A stretch of DNA of 20,552 bases from Kineosporiaceae bacterium (GTDB lineage Bacteria > Actinomycetota > Actinomycetes > Actinomycetales > Angustibacteraceae), in NCBI GenBank assembly GCA_027345905.1, contig DAIETC010000227.1, positions 1 to 20,552 on the forward strand, given 5' to 3'. Positions 1-6,639 of this stretch are shown piece by piece. Position 1 is the stretch's first letter, and each line of letters starts with the position of its first letter. The notes beneath the pieces are model-generated. The model did not search any database. It was given only the letters and a program-made list of their open reading frames with translations, and had not been told where the DNA came from. Both the position numbers and the translations under genes were made by a program.

Positions 1-1
1 C

Positions 2-520
2 CCAGAGCCGGTCGACCTGGGCGGGATCGGCAAGGGCCTGGCCGTGCGGTGGGCCAGCGAGCTGCTGGCGGACGCCGGGGACGGCGTCCTCATCGACGCG
101 GGCGGCGACCTCTACGCGGCGGGGGCAGGCCCGGAGGGCACCGGATGGCAGATCGGGGTGGAGGACCCGCGGGGTGGCGCCGATCCGCTGGCGGTGCTGT
201 CGCTGGCCGACCTCGGTTGCGCCACCTCCTCGGTTCGACTGCGGCACTGGCGGGTCGGCGAGCACGACGTGCACCATCTGATCGACCCCCGCACGGGTGC
301 TCCCGGTGGTGGCGGGCTGCTCGCGGTCAGTGTCGTCCACCCCGACCCGGCCTGGGCCGAGGTATGGAGCAAGGCGCTGTTCGTCGCGGGAGCGCGAGCC
401 GTGGCGAGCAGCGCCGAGCAGCAGGGCCTGGCCGCGCTGTGGGTCGATGCGGCCGGTCGGGTGGCCGTGAGCTCTGCGATGACACCGCACCTGGTGTGGC
501 AGGCCCGCGATGTCGGCTGA
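2..520 (+). CDS. apbE: FAD:protein FMN transferase (ApbE family), 5' end outside window
   Basis: C-terminal 172 residues of an ApbE flavin transferase, which covalently attaches FMN to a Thr/Ser of FMN-binding-domain proteins at or outside the membrane. The frame is open from base 2 to the TGA at 518-520. Visible family motifs are DLGGIGKG near the left edge, LIDAGGDLYAAG about 30 residues later, and HLIDPRTG in the middle, which fit the FAD- and Mg-binding parts of the fold. The start and any signal or lipoprotein peptide lie outside the window. The stop overlaps the ATG of the ferric-reductase-like gene, so this is one operon. In related operons the substrate is an FMN-binding-domain protein encoded next door; none is visible here, so it probably lies to the left. 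The family is clear; the partner is inferred. Confidence 0.9.
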   Translation, partial: PEPVDLGGIGKGLAVRWASELLADAGDGVLIDAGGDLYAAGAGPEGTGWQIGVEDPRGGADPLAVLSLADLGCATSSVRLRHWRVGEHDVHHLIDPRTGAPGGGGLLAVSVVHPDPAWAEVWSKALFVAGARAVASSAEQQGLAALWVDAAGRVAVSSAMTPHLVWQARDVG

Positions 521-1229
521 GGCCATGCTGGGCTGGCTGTGGGCGGGCGTGCGCCTCGTCGCGGTCACCGCAAGCGCCACGCTGGCCAGTGGCCTGATCG
601 GTTGGACCGCCATGCTCGTCTGGCACGACCGGATGGCTGCCTGGGTGATCGGGCGCGCCGCCGGGATCACGTCGTACCTGCTGCTGGTCGTGCTCACCGG
701 GCTCGGGCTGCTGCTGTCGCATCCCGCGGGTGTGCGCTGGCACCGCCCCAGCCGGGCCACCCGGCTGAGGTTGCATGTGAGCCTGGCGATGTTCACCCTC
801 GCGTTCACCACGTTGCACGTCGTCGTCCTGGCGAGCGACCCCTACGCGGGCGTCGGCTGGCGCGCCACGTTCGTGCCCATGGCGTCGACCTACCGGCCCG
901 TGCCCGTCACGCTCGGGGTGATCGGACTGTACGCCGGGCTGCTGGCCGGGCTGACCGCTGCCCTGGCCGGGCGGGTCGGCCTGCGGCTGTGGTGGCCGAT
1001 CCACAAGGTCGCCGTCGTGTCACTGGTTCTCGTGTGGGTGCATGGGCTGCAGGCCGGCGCGGACTCCGCGGTGCTGCGCTGGATGTACGTCGGTACCGGC
1101 GCGGGGGTGTTGGTCTTGGCGGCCAGCCGTTACATCGCACGAACCCCCGCCGACTGGCTCGGCGAGCTGGGGTCCGGGGCGGCCGCGCACCACCCCACCG
1201 ACGGCACCGGCCTGCGAGCCCCGCGATGA
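510..1229 (+). CDS. Ferric-reductase-like transmembrane protein
   Basis: A 239-residue integral membrane protein with about six hydrophobic helices. Histidines H89 and H103 (spacing 14), and H165 and H178 (spacing 13), sit in two predicted helices. This is the arrangement used by ferric-reductase-like domains to hold two stacked b-type hemes across the membrane. It has no C-terminal FAD/NAD domain; the tail after about residue 211 is short, soluble and unremarkable. The ATG overlaps the ApbE stop by 11 bases, and the stop is overlapped by the ATG of the NuoF-like gene, which indicates translational coupling. I infer that it carries electrons from the cytoplasmic NuoF-like protein or ferredoxin across the membrane to a flavinylated acceptor. 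The natural acceptor is unknown, and iron reduction is only one option. Confidence 0.82.
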   Translation: MSAEAMLGWLWAGVRLVAVTASATLASGLIGWTAMLVWHDRMAAWVIGRAAGITSYLLLVVLTGLGLLLSHPAGVRWHRPSRATRLRLHVSLAMFTLAFTTLHVVVLASDPYAGVGWRATFVPMASTYRPVPVTLGVIGLYAGLLAGLTAALAGRVGLRLWWPIHKVAVVSLVLVWVHGLQAGADSAVLRWMYVGTGAGVLVLAASRYIARTPADWLGELGSGAAAHHPTDGTGLRAPR

Positions 1230-2524
1230 GCGCGGGAGCGCTGCGCCTGGTGCGCGAGGGCCACTCGGGTGCCCAGACTGCGTTGCTCGACCGCCCGGTC
1301 CGGTTGCCGCTGCACCGGGGGGCGCCTGCGCCGTGGGACGTCGGTCAGGACCTGGACGAGCACCTGCAGCTGTTGGGCCCGCGACCGGCGGCGACCGGTC
1401 ACGGCGGGGACGCGCTGTGGGCGCTGCTCGACCAGGTGGGGCTGAGCGGGCGCGGCGGCGGCCACTTCTTGGTCGCACGCAAGTGGCGTACGGCGTTGGA
1501 CGCCGGCGGCGGCGGGGCCGTGGTGGCCAATGCGGCGGAAAGCGAACCGGCCAGCGCGAAGGACGCCGTCCTGGTGAGCCGCCGTCCGCACCTGGTCCTG
1601 GACGGCCTGGTCAGCGCGGGTGAGGCGATTGGGGCCACCGATCACGTCGTCTGGCTGCATGCTGGCGACCACGTCGGGCACCGCGCTCTGGCTCGTGCAC
1701 TCGCCGAACGACGCGCCGCCGGGCTGCGTGATCCCGCGATCCGGCTGGTGGTCGGGCCGGACTCCTACCTCTCGGGTGAGTCCAGTGCGATCCTGCGCGG
1801 CCTGGCCGGTGGCCCGGCGCTGCCGGCGTTCCGGCGCACACCGGCGGCTGTTGACGGCCTGGGTGGTCGGCCGGCGGTGGTGCACAACGTGGAGACCCTG
1901 GCCCGGATCGCCCTGCTAGCCCGCTCGGGCGCGGACGGCTACCGCCTGAGCAGCCTGTTCACCGTCGTCGGCCCGGACCATCGCACCGTCGTCGAGGCCG
2001 ATGCGTCCTGGTCGCTGGGCGAGGTGGTCGCCGCGGCCGGCGTGCCGGTGGCGGCGGCGGTCCTGGTCGGAGGATATGGCGGCAGCTGGTTGCCCTGGAC
2101 GCTGGCCGCGGGCCTGGGCGCGAGCGAGGCAGCCGCCCGCGGGGTCGGCGTCTCGTTGGGCGCAGGAGTGATCGCACCCCTGGCGCCAGGCGGGTGCGGG
2201 CTCGCCCACACCGCGGCGATCGCTCGTTACCTCGCGGCCAGCAGCGCCCGCCAGTGCGGCCCGTGCCTGTTCGGGCTGCCGGCGATCGCCTCCGTGCTCA
2301 CCCGTCTTGCGGGCGGGCAGGCGGGTCGCGCGGACCTGCGCCGGCTCGACCGGTTCATCGCCCAAGTCGATGGTCGCGGCGGCTGCCATCACCCGGACGG
2401 CGCGGTGCGGATGGCCCGCTCGGCGCTGTCGGTGTTCGCCGCCGACGTGCAGGCGCACCGACGCAGGCGCGTCTGCGCGGGCGCAGCGCTACCCGTCGCG
2501 TTCCCCCTGCCGGTCACCGACTGA
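1226..2524 (+). CDS. NuoF-like NADH dehydrogenase flavoprotein (51 kDa subunit family)
   Basis: A 432-residue cytoplasmic protein related to NuoF, HoxF and RnfC-type flavoproteins, which take hydride from NAD(P)H onto FMN. The FMN/NADH-binding signature SGRGGGHFLVARKW is at residues 74-87. ANAAESEPASAKD at 101-113 matches the NaDEgEPgtxKD motif, GPDSYLSGESSAIL is at 177-190, and VHNVETLARI is at 219-228. The iron-sulfur region is degenerate: SARQCGPC (340-347) plus C387 keeps three of the four usual ligands, and the first Cys is replaced by Ala341. The frame is open further upstream, but ATG 1226 overlaps the preceding stop and removes a spurious antecedent, so I chose it. It probably feeds electrons to the membrane heme protein via the adjacent ferredoxin. 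It is not part of a complex I locus, since no other nuo genes are seen. Confidence 0.82.
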   Translation: MSAGALRLVREGHSGAQTALLDRPVRLPLHRGAPAPWDVGQDLDEHLQLLGPRPAATGHGGDALWALLDQVGLSGRGGGHFLVARKWRTALDAGGGGAVVANAAESEPASAKDAVLVSRRPHLVLDGLVSAGEAIGATDHVVWLHAGDHVGHRALARALAERRAAGLRDPAIRLVVGPDSYLSGESSAILRGLAGGPALPAFRRTPAAVDGLGGRPAVVHNVETLARIALLARSGADGYRLSSLFTVVGPDHRTVVEADASWSLGEVVAAAGVPVAAAVLVGGYGGSWLPWTLAAGLGASEAAARGVGVSLGAGVIAPLAPGGCGLAHTAAIARYLAASSARQCGPCLFGLPAIASVLTRLAGGQAGRADLRRLDRFIAQVDGRGGCHHPDGAVRMARSALSVFAADVQAHRRRRVCAGAALPVAFPLPVTD

Positions 2525-2724
2525 TGTCCGCCCGGCTGCGGGTCGATCCGGTCGCCTGCGACGGCGTCGGCATCTGCGCCCACCTGGCGCCGGACGTCGT
2601 CCGCCTGGACAGTTGGGGTTACCCGATCCTGCCCACCGAACCGCTGACCGAACAGGCTCGACGCCAAGCGGCCCGGGCCATCAACGGCTGCCCGAGATCG
2701 GCGTTGTTTGTCCAGCCGGAATAG
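2524..2724 (+). CDS. Small 3-Cys ferredoxin (3Fe-4S type)
   Basis: A 66-residue ferredoxin starting at ATG 2524, which overlaps the NuoF-like stop as TGATG. The cysteine pattern is CDGVGIC (C-x5-C) followed by a distal CP in NGCP, which leaves three ligands. This is the layout of the single-cluster 3Fe-4S ferredoxins that usually serve actinobacterial P450s, though a 4Fe-4S form with a non-Cys ligand is possible. No P450 is present here. Its place as the last gene of the ApbE/ferric-reductase/NuoF operon suggests that it carries electrons between the flavoprotein and the membrane protein. It converges with the next gene across a 16-base gap in which I see no clear terminator. Confidence 0.85.
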   Translation: MSARLRVDPVACDGVGICAHLAPDVVRLDSWGYPILPTEPLTEQARRQAARAINGCPRSALFVQPE

Positions 2725-2740
2725 GCGATCGAGTCCGCGA

Positions 2741-3709
2741 CTACCGCGAGGCGGCTACCCACAGCCGGACGACGGTGCCGTAGTCGGTCGAGCGAATCTG
2801 CACCAGGTCGCAGAGCTGGTGGGTCAGCCAAAGGCCGCGGCCGCTGAGTGCCGCATGACCGGGGTACCTGCGTCCGGCCATCGGATCCTGCAAGGTAGCC
2901 GCGTTCTGCACCTCACACACCGCGGCGTCGTTCTCGCGCCACAGCCGGAGGGTGGCGTGTTCGTCGTGCTGGACCGCGTTCACGATCACCTCGTGGACGG
3001 CCAGCACGAGGTCACGCACCCGTGGCGGGGTCAGCCCACAGCTGTCGGCGTGCTCGGCGACCAGTCGCCGCAATCCGGCGAACGGCGGCTGGGGAGTACG
3101 GCCGCTGATCGGCACCACCCTGACGTCCCTCGGAGGCGGACTGAAGGCTTCGCGAAAGTGCAGCTCGCGCACCGCCGCAGGGGAGTAGTGGGCGCTGGTG
3201 CTACTGGACGCCTCGCGGCGGATCAGCGGGTGGGTGCGCCGGGCGTCGTCGACCGTTCGCGCGTCCAGCCCCGCCGTGTCGTACGGGCACAACAGCGTGA
3301 AGCCGGGAGTGTCCTCGAATGCCTCGTTCAGCAGCGACTCATGCAGATGGCACTGCGCCAGTTCGGCCGGGTTGCGCTCGACCCAGATTGGTTCACCGAT
3401 CCCCCGGATCGGCCGGCCGTCGTCCGGGCGCCGCTCGACGAAGCGGTGCCATTCGGAGATGATGCGGCCCGGGTTGCGACCGACCTGCTCCATGTGCAGG
3501 AACTGGACGGCGTCGGCTCGCGCACCGAGCGCCTGTCGCAGGGCGCCGACTCGCACCTGCGGTAGTGCCACCAAGACCGGCTCGCGCGCGTCGACGGCGT
3601 CGGCAACGAAGGGAACCGTTTGGGCGAGAAAGTCCGATATCCCGGCATACATCAGCGCCTCATGCGCGAACCCTGGCTCGGCGCTCTGCAGCCCTGGTGG
3701 GCGTCCCAT
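2741..3709 (-). CDS. MEDS domain / HATPase anti-sigma-type regulator (RsbA/RsbW-like)
   Basis: A 322-residue regulator. Residues about 14-170 resemble a MEDS (DcmR-type sensory) domain, with HEALMYAGISDFLAQ at its start. Residues about 205-320 form a GHKL/HATPase fold with the N-box HEVIVNAVQH (239-248) and the G-box SGRGLWL (289-295). Proteins with this layout are anti-sigma-factor regulators or serine kinases that act on STAS antagonists; there is no phosphoacceptor domain for a classical two-component kinase. I chose ATG 3709 because the MEDS homology begins right after it and a GAGAGCGGGA tract lies just upstream; the frame extends to 3862 but that part looks non-homologous. A STAS gene sits 1 kb upstream on the same strand, separated by a Rieske gene, so the two may form a partner-switch pair. 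No sigma factor gene is visible. Confidence 0.78.
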   Translation of the reverse strand: MGRPPGLQSAEPGFAHEALMYAGISDFLAQTVPFVADAVDAREPVLVALPQVRVGALRQALGARADAVQFLHMEQVGRNPGRIISEWHRFVERRPDDGRPIRGIGEPIWVERNPAELAQCHLHESLLNEAFEDTPGFTLLCPYDTAGLDARTVDDARRTHPLIRREASSSTSAHYSPAAVRELHFREAFSPPPRDVRVVPISGRTPQPPFAGLRRLVAEHADSCGLTPPRVRDLVLAVHEVIVNAVQHDEHATLRLWRENDAAVCEVQNAATLQDPMAGRRYPGHAALSGRGLWLTHQLCDLVQIRSTDYGTVVRLWVAASR

Positions 3710-3730
3710 GGGTCCCGCTCTCGGTGGCGA

Positions 3731-3760
3731 TGCCTGGTTGTCATGCCTGGGTTGACCCAG
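3731..3760. promoter_or_regulatory. Direct repeat and 14-bp palindrome upstream of the MEDS-HATPase gene
   Basis: Two near-identical tandem copies, TGCCTGGTTGTCA (3731-3743) and TGCCTGGGTTGAC (3744-3756), are followed by completion of the palindrome CTGGGT-TG-ACCCAG (3747-3760). The block sits 22-51 bases upstream of ATG 3709 on the minus strand, where an operator would be expected. The 2-base loop makes an RNA terminator for the Rieske gene unlikely. Binding by a regulator is inference. Confidence 0.35.
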
Positions 3761-3800
3761 CGCTGTCCCGACCAGGCTACTTGTTCTCGGCCGCAGCGCC

Positions 3801-4679
3801 TTACGGAACCGGATTGTTACGCAGAGCGTGTGTCTCCTGGCGGCGCACCTGTACGCGACCATCGATGACCCGGGCCTGCAGGACCGGCTGGGGGCGGGTC
3901 GCCGGTCCGCGGGTCACCGATCCGTCGCGCAGGTCAAAGCGGCTGGCGTGCCAGGGGCACTGGATGCACCCGTCCACGACGGTCCCCTCGTGCAACGGCC
4001 CCCCTCGGTGCGTGCAGCGGTCGGCGAGCGCACTGACGCCTGCCTGCTGGCGCACCAGCAGCACCGACATGTCCGCGACGTTCACCGCAACCGGCTTCTC
4101 GGCCGACAGGTCGGACTCGGCGCAGGCATCGGTCCATTCTTGTGGCGGGCCGGTGAACGCCGTGGTGTCGACACCGACCCCGAGCGCGTAGGCGAGATGA
4201 CCGCCCAGCCAGCCGCCGACCCCCAGGACGGCGAAGCCGGCCCATGCCAGCGCCCGGCCGCTGCCCCCGGCGCGCCGGGCCAGCCACGACGCTCCGAGCA
4301 AGCCGATCGCGGCCGAGTTGGACAGGGCGTGCGCGATGCCGACGCGGCGCTCGGCCCCCTCGGTGTCGCCCCAGTCCGATAGCCCTGTGGCGATAGTGGG
4401 CACACTCGCGAGCAGACCCAGCCCGATCAGGCGGCGGCTGGCCTTGGGATCGATCTCGCTGAGGTCCAGGGCGAGGGCGCTCGCGAAAGCACCGATGGGC
4501 ACGGTGACGAGCAGGGGGTGGGCCGGGTGCCCGACGGCGGTACCGGAGAGGAGGTCTTTGGCCTTTCCCGGACCGACGGCATCCGTCAGTGGGCGGGCTG
4601 CCTCGCCTAAGCGGTCCAGGCCTGCGGCCTGCTCGAGGGAGACTACGAGCCGTTCCAACGCGTTTGGGATCGAGACCAT
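3801..4679 (-). CDS. DUF2231 membrane domain fused to a C-terminal Rieske 2Fe-2S domain
   Basis: A 292-residue two-part protein. Residues about 45-170 contain four hydrophobic segments and GHPAHPLLVTVPIGAF, typical of the DUF2231 membrane domain. Residues about 185-285 are a Rieske domain with CTH (C222, H224) and CPWHAS (C241, H244), the complete four-ligand set for a 2Fe-2S cluster; there is no disulfide-type cysteine pair as in cytochrome bc1 Rieske proteins. This fusion is common in actinobacteria and proteobacteria, but its electron partners are not established. It lies between the STAS and MEDS-HATPase genes on the same strand. The start ATG 4679 has no Shine-Dalgarno, but a promoter-like TTGCCG-N17-TAGTCC ends 6 bases before it, so the transcript may be leaderless. 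Confidence 0.85.
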   Translation of the reverse strand: MVSIPNALERLVVSLEQAAGLDRLGEAARPLTDAVGPGKAKDLLSGTAVGHPAHPLLVTVPIGAFASALALDLSEIDPKASRRLIGLGLLASVPTIATGLSDWGDTEGAERRVGIAHALSNSAAIGLLGASWLARRAGGSGRALAWAGFAVLGVGGWLGGHLAYALGVGVDTTAFTGPPQEWTDACAESDLSAEKPVAVNVADMSVLLVRQQAGVSALADRCTHRGGPLHEGTVVDGCIQCPWHASRFDLRDGSVTRGPATRPQPVLQARVIDGRVQVRRQETHALRNNPVP

Positions 4680-4685
4680 GACACA

Positions 4686-4714
4686 GGACTACGCCAGATC
4701 TGTCGGGACGGCAA
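4686..4714 (-). promoter_or_regulatory. Predicted housekeeping-type promoter of the Rieske gene (leaderless)
   Basis: On the minus strand, TTGCCG (4714-4709), a 17-base spacer and TAGTCC (4691-4686) precede ATG 4679 by exactly 6 bases. The -35 matches TTGACA at four of six positions. Transcription would start at or beside the A of the start codon. No Shine-Dalgarno is present, which fits a leaderless mRNA. Prediction only. Confidence 0.45.
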
Positions 4715-4730
4715 CAGCAGGCGGCGCCGC

Positions 4731-5060
4731 TCAGCCGGTCGGGCTGGCCTGGTGCAAAGCGAGCGCGTTCAACAGGACCAGCATCGCCTTGCTCGGCTCG
4801 CGCAGGCTGACCGGCAGACCACGGCCCATCAGGCGAAGCACGAAGCTCAACCCCGCCGAGTCGCAGAACGTCACTCGGGAGGTGTCCAGGACCACCGGAA
4901 GCCGACACTCGTCGAGGTCATGCAGCAGGCTGTCCAGCTCTTGGGTCATGGTCGTGTCGATGTCGCCGTGCAACCAGACCACGACGTGGTCCGACTCGAT
5001 GAGTGCGACGGCCTCGCCATGGGGGATCCCGATATCAACGACCACGGATCTGCGTGTCAC
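4731..5060 (-). CDS. STAS-domain anti-sigma factor antagonist
   Basis: A 109-residue single-domain STAS protein of the RsbV/SpoIIAA type, which binds an anti-sigma kinase when unphosphorylated. The core VVLDTSRVTFCDSAGLSFVL (residues 56-75) carries the usual D-S-x-G site; Ser68 is the likely phosphoacceptor. I chose GTG 5060 because AGGAG lies 5 bases upstream of it and because the STAS fold begins about 15 residues later; the frame runs open to 5198 but the extra part shows no homology I recognise. It is the first gene of a minus-strand run that includes a Rieske protein and a MEDS-HATPase regulator, its probable kinase or binding partner. The C-terminal motif ALALHQASPTG ends soon after the fold. 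Confidence 0.85.
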   Translation of the reverse strand: MTRRSVVVDIGIPHGEAVALIESDHVVVWLHGDIDTTMTQELDSLLHDLDECRLPVVLDTSRVTFCDSAGLSFVLRLMGRGLPVSLREPSKAMLVLLNALALHQASPTG

Positions 5061-5232
5061 CGGTGCTCCTAGCTTTGGCTGCTGGCTAGGCCGCACCTCT
5101 GGACCCACACGGAGCCTATCCCCGACCCTTGCGAGAGTCCATAGCCCGACGAGGGAGATCACGAGGGCTATTCGTGGACGGGGACGAGCACCCCGCACCC
5201 GTCAAGGGCTCAACTCAGGGATGTTTATGGCC

Positions 5233-5257
5233 GTCGGTGGCGTGCGGCATCACCGAC
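5233..5257 (-). terminator. Hairpin downstream of the diiron-protein gene
   Basis: GTCGGTG (5233-5239) and CACCGAC (5251-5257) form a perfect 7-bp stem with an 11-base loop. It begins 8 bases past the stop of the minus-strand gene at 5265 and is followed on that strand by an A/T-richer stretch (CATAAACAT) rather than a clean T-run. It is a plausible weak terminator. The rest of 5061-5264 holds no gene I can support. Confidence 0.35.
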
Positions 5258-5264
5258 CGAGTCC

Positions 5265-6326
5265 TCAGGCAGACTCGGACTGAAGCGACTCGGGCAGTGG
5301 TCGGCGCAGGGCGCTGCGGCCCTGCTGCCAGGCCTGCAGGACGAGCTCATCGACTCGCCGGTCCAGTGCCAGGCAGGTCTGGGCGCCCAGCAGGATGTCG
5401 GCGCGCCGGGTCCGATCCTCATCGAGGAGCGCGCCGCACAGGTCCTGTGCGGCGATCTGCTCATGCACTGCGTCCGCCTCGATGTGCTCGTCGAAAAACC
5501 CCCACGCGTCGGCGCCGAGGCCGAGTCGCTGCATGCCCGCCACCCAGCGCTTGGCGGGGATCGAGGAGGTCATCTCGAAGGCGGCCAGATGACCGCACAG
5601 GGCGGGGCTGAGCCGACGGTGCAGGGCGAACAGCGACAGGGCGTTGTTCGAGGCCAGGACGAGAGCCGGGACATGGTCCAGGTAGGCGTTCGGCTCGTCG
5701 TCCAGGCCCAAAGCACGCATCGAGCGGGCGAACAGCGCCGAGTGCATGCGCTCGGCGCGGCCACCGCCGTACTCGTCGCTCTGGATCTCGACCAGGGCCG
5801 CCTTGGCGCGCCCCCGCAGCCGTGGGATCGCGAACGTCTGCGGGTCACCCTCCTTCAGTTGGTAGGGCGAGCGCAGGACGAGTGCTTCGGCGACCTGCGC
5901 GCGGGTCGCGTGCCGCGCCACGAAGCTGGCCACGCTGGGCCCAGAGTCGCTGCGCGCCATGGCGAACAGGGTGCGCGCGATCGGCTGTCGCGACCGGGGC
6001 GGCACCTGCGCCGCCGTGCGCAGTGCTCGCTCGAACTGACCCTCCAGCACGGCGCGCGCTCGCAGCACGTCCGGCTGCCACTCCCACGAGTCGGGGACCC
6101 CGGCCAAGGCGCCGTAGTGCAGCTCGTACATCAGGTACAACGTGAGTTGCAGGTCGTCATCGACGCTCACATCGACTGCTGGCGAGGTTTCGGCCGTTGA
6201 GCAGCTCTGGACGAGCCACTGGACGTCGGCGCGGCCGAGCAGGACGTCGATGAGCGCCGAGCTCAGCGGGCCTCGCGCAGGGGGCAGGTGCACCCTTTGA
6301 TGATGCCTGCCTGGTGGGTATTGCAC
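5265..6326 (-). CDS. Heme-oxygenase-like diiron protein (iron-containing redox enzyme family)
   Basis: A protein of up to 353 residues, mostly helical, resembling the iron-containing redox enzyme family (heme-oxygenase-like fold, sometimes called HDO). Candidate metal ligands lie in family-like positions: E68/H70 in YELHYGAL, E192-x2-H195 in RAERMHSALF, and H281-x3-D285-x2-H288 in FDEHIEADAVHE. Known relatives oxidise fatty acids, amino acids or other small molecules with O2, but the substrate here cannot be read from sequence. The first possible start is GTG 6326; a second GTG at 6293 fits where similarity begins (PPARGPLS), and neither has a convincing ribosome site. It is divergent from a CDGSH iron-sulfur gene, and the two share a short promoter region, which suggests a functional pair in which the CDGSH protein supplies electrons or senses redox state. 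Confidence 0.75.
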   Translation of the reverse strand: MQYPPGRHHQRVHLPPARGPLSSALIDVLLGRADVQWLVQSCSTAETSPAVDVSVDDDLQLTLYLMYELHYGALAGVPDSWEWQPDVLRARAVLEGQFERALRTAAQVPPRSRQPIARTLFAMARSDSGPSVASFVARHATRAQVAEALVLRSPYQLKEGDPQTFAIPRLRGRAKAALVEIQSDEYGGGRAERMHSALFARSMRALGLDDEPNAYLDHVPALVLASNNALSLFALHRRLSPALCGHLAAFEMTSSIPAKRWVAGMQRLGLGADAWGFFDEHIEADAVHEQIAAQDLCGALLDEDRTRRADILLGAQTCLALDRRVDELVLQAWQQGRSALRRPLPESLQSESA

Positions 6327-6334
6327 ATCCGGAC

Positions 6335-6359
6335 GGTTGGACTGTCGCGATACGGGTAG
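6335..6359 (+). promoter_or_regulatory. SigB/SigF-like promoter of the CDGSH gene
   Basis: GGTT (6335-6338), 15 bases, GGGTAG (6354-6359). This fits the actinobacterial stress-sigma form GNNT-N14-16-GGGTA(C/T) except for the last base. ATG 6369 follows after 9 bases. The same spacing and the same distance to the start codon occur at 8290-8314 on the other strand. Predicted, not shown. Confidence 0.4.
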
Positions 6360-6368
6360 CAGACGGCC

Positions 6369-6587
6369 ATGAGCTCATCGCGCGCAAACGAGGTAGAGCT
6401 AAGGATGTGCGAAGACGGCCCCTTGCTGGTGCGTGGCCCAGTACGCGTCCTCGGCCCGGACGGCGAGGAGGTCCCGCGCCGGCGTACCACCGTGGCGGTG
6501 TGCCGCTGCGGGTTGAGCGCACGCGCCCCGTGGTGTGACGGCAGCCACAAGGTGGCGGGCCGCAGGCGTGACCGCGGGCGCGGCTGA
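6369..6587 (+). CDS. CDGSH iron-sulfur domain protein
   Basis: A small protein of 72 residues with one CDGSH motif, CRCGLSARAPWCDGSH, near the C-terminus. The three Cys and one His bind a redox- and pH-labile 2Fe-2S cluster. Only one copy of the motif is present, as in the short bacterial type. ATG 6369 places TAG 12 bases upstream and would give a leaderless or near-leaderless message; ATG 6405 (MCEDGPLLVRGP) has AAGG directly before it and starts closer to the conserved part, so either start is possible. The Arg-rich tail GRRRDRGRG ends the protein. It is divergent from the diiron protein, a pairing that suggests a shared redox role. It converges on nnrD across a hairpin. Confidence 0.85.
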   Translation: MSSSRANEVELRMCEDGPLLVRGPVRVLGPDGEEVPRRRTTVAVCRCGLSARAPWCDGSHKVAGRRRDRGRG

Positions 6588-6606
6588 CCCGCAGCTCAGG
6601 TCAGCC
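6582..6606. terminator. Bidirectional hairpin between CDGSH and nnrD genes
   Basis: GGCTGACC (6582-6589) and GGTCAGCC (6599-6606) form a perfect 8-bp stem with a 9-base loop, spanning the CDGSH stop codon and facing the end of nnrD. There is no T-run on either side, so it would be an intrinsic terminator of the T-poor kind common in GC-rich genomes. Confidence 0.45.
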
Positions 6607-6639
6607 CGCCACCTCAGCCCGCCAGCTCAGCCCGCCAGC
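6601..6639. repeat. 13-bp tandem repeat (three units) across the nnrD stop codon
   Basis: TCAGCCCGCCACC (6601-6613) is followed by two identical TCAGCCCGCCAGC units (6614-6626, 6627-6639) and a partial TCAGCC. Each unit carries TCA, a stop codon on the minus strand. 13 is not a multiple of 3, so loss or gain of units would alter the frame of any read-through but leave the first stop in place. It looks like replication slippage. Confidence 0.75.

Noticed and set aside
539..1225. N-terminal extension of the NuoF-like protein to 539
   Set aside because: The region is the shadow of the ferric-reductase-like gene in another frame, is Arg-rich, and the family begins near ATG 1226.
2862..2867. GGGTAC as a promoter
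   Set aside because: It is inside and antisense to the MEDS-HATPase coding region, with no gene start following it.
6316..6321. GGGTAT as a second stress-type -10 on the + strand
   Set aside because: No GNNT box at 14-16 bases upstream, and it would lie inside the diiron-protein gene.
6601..6639. CRISPR-like repeat array
   Set aside because: Units are 13 bp and directly abutting with no spacers.
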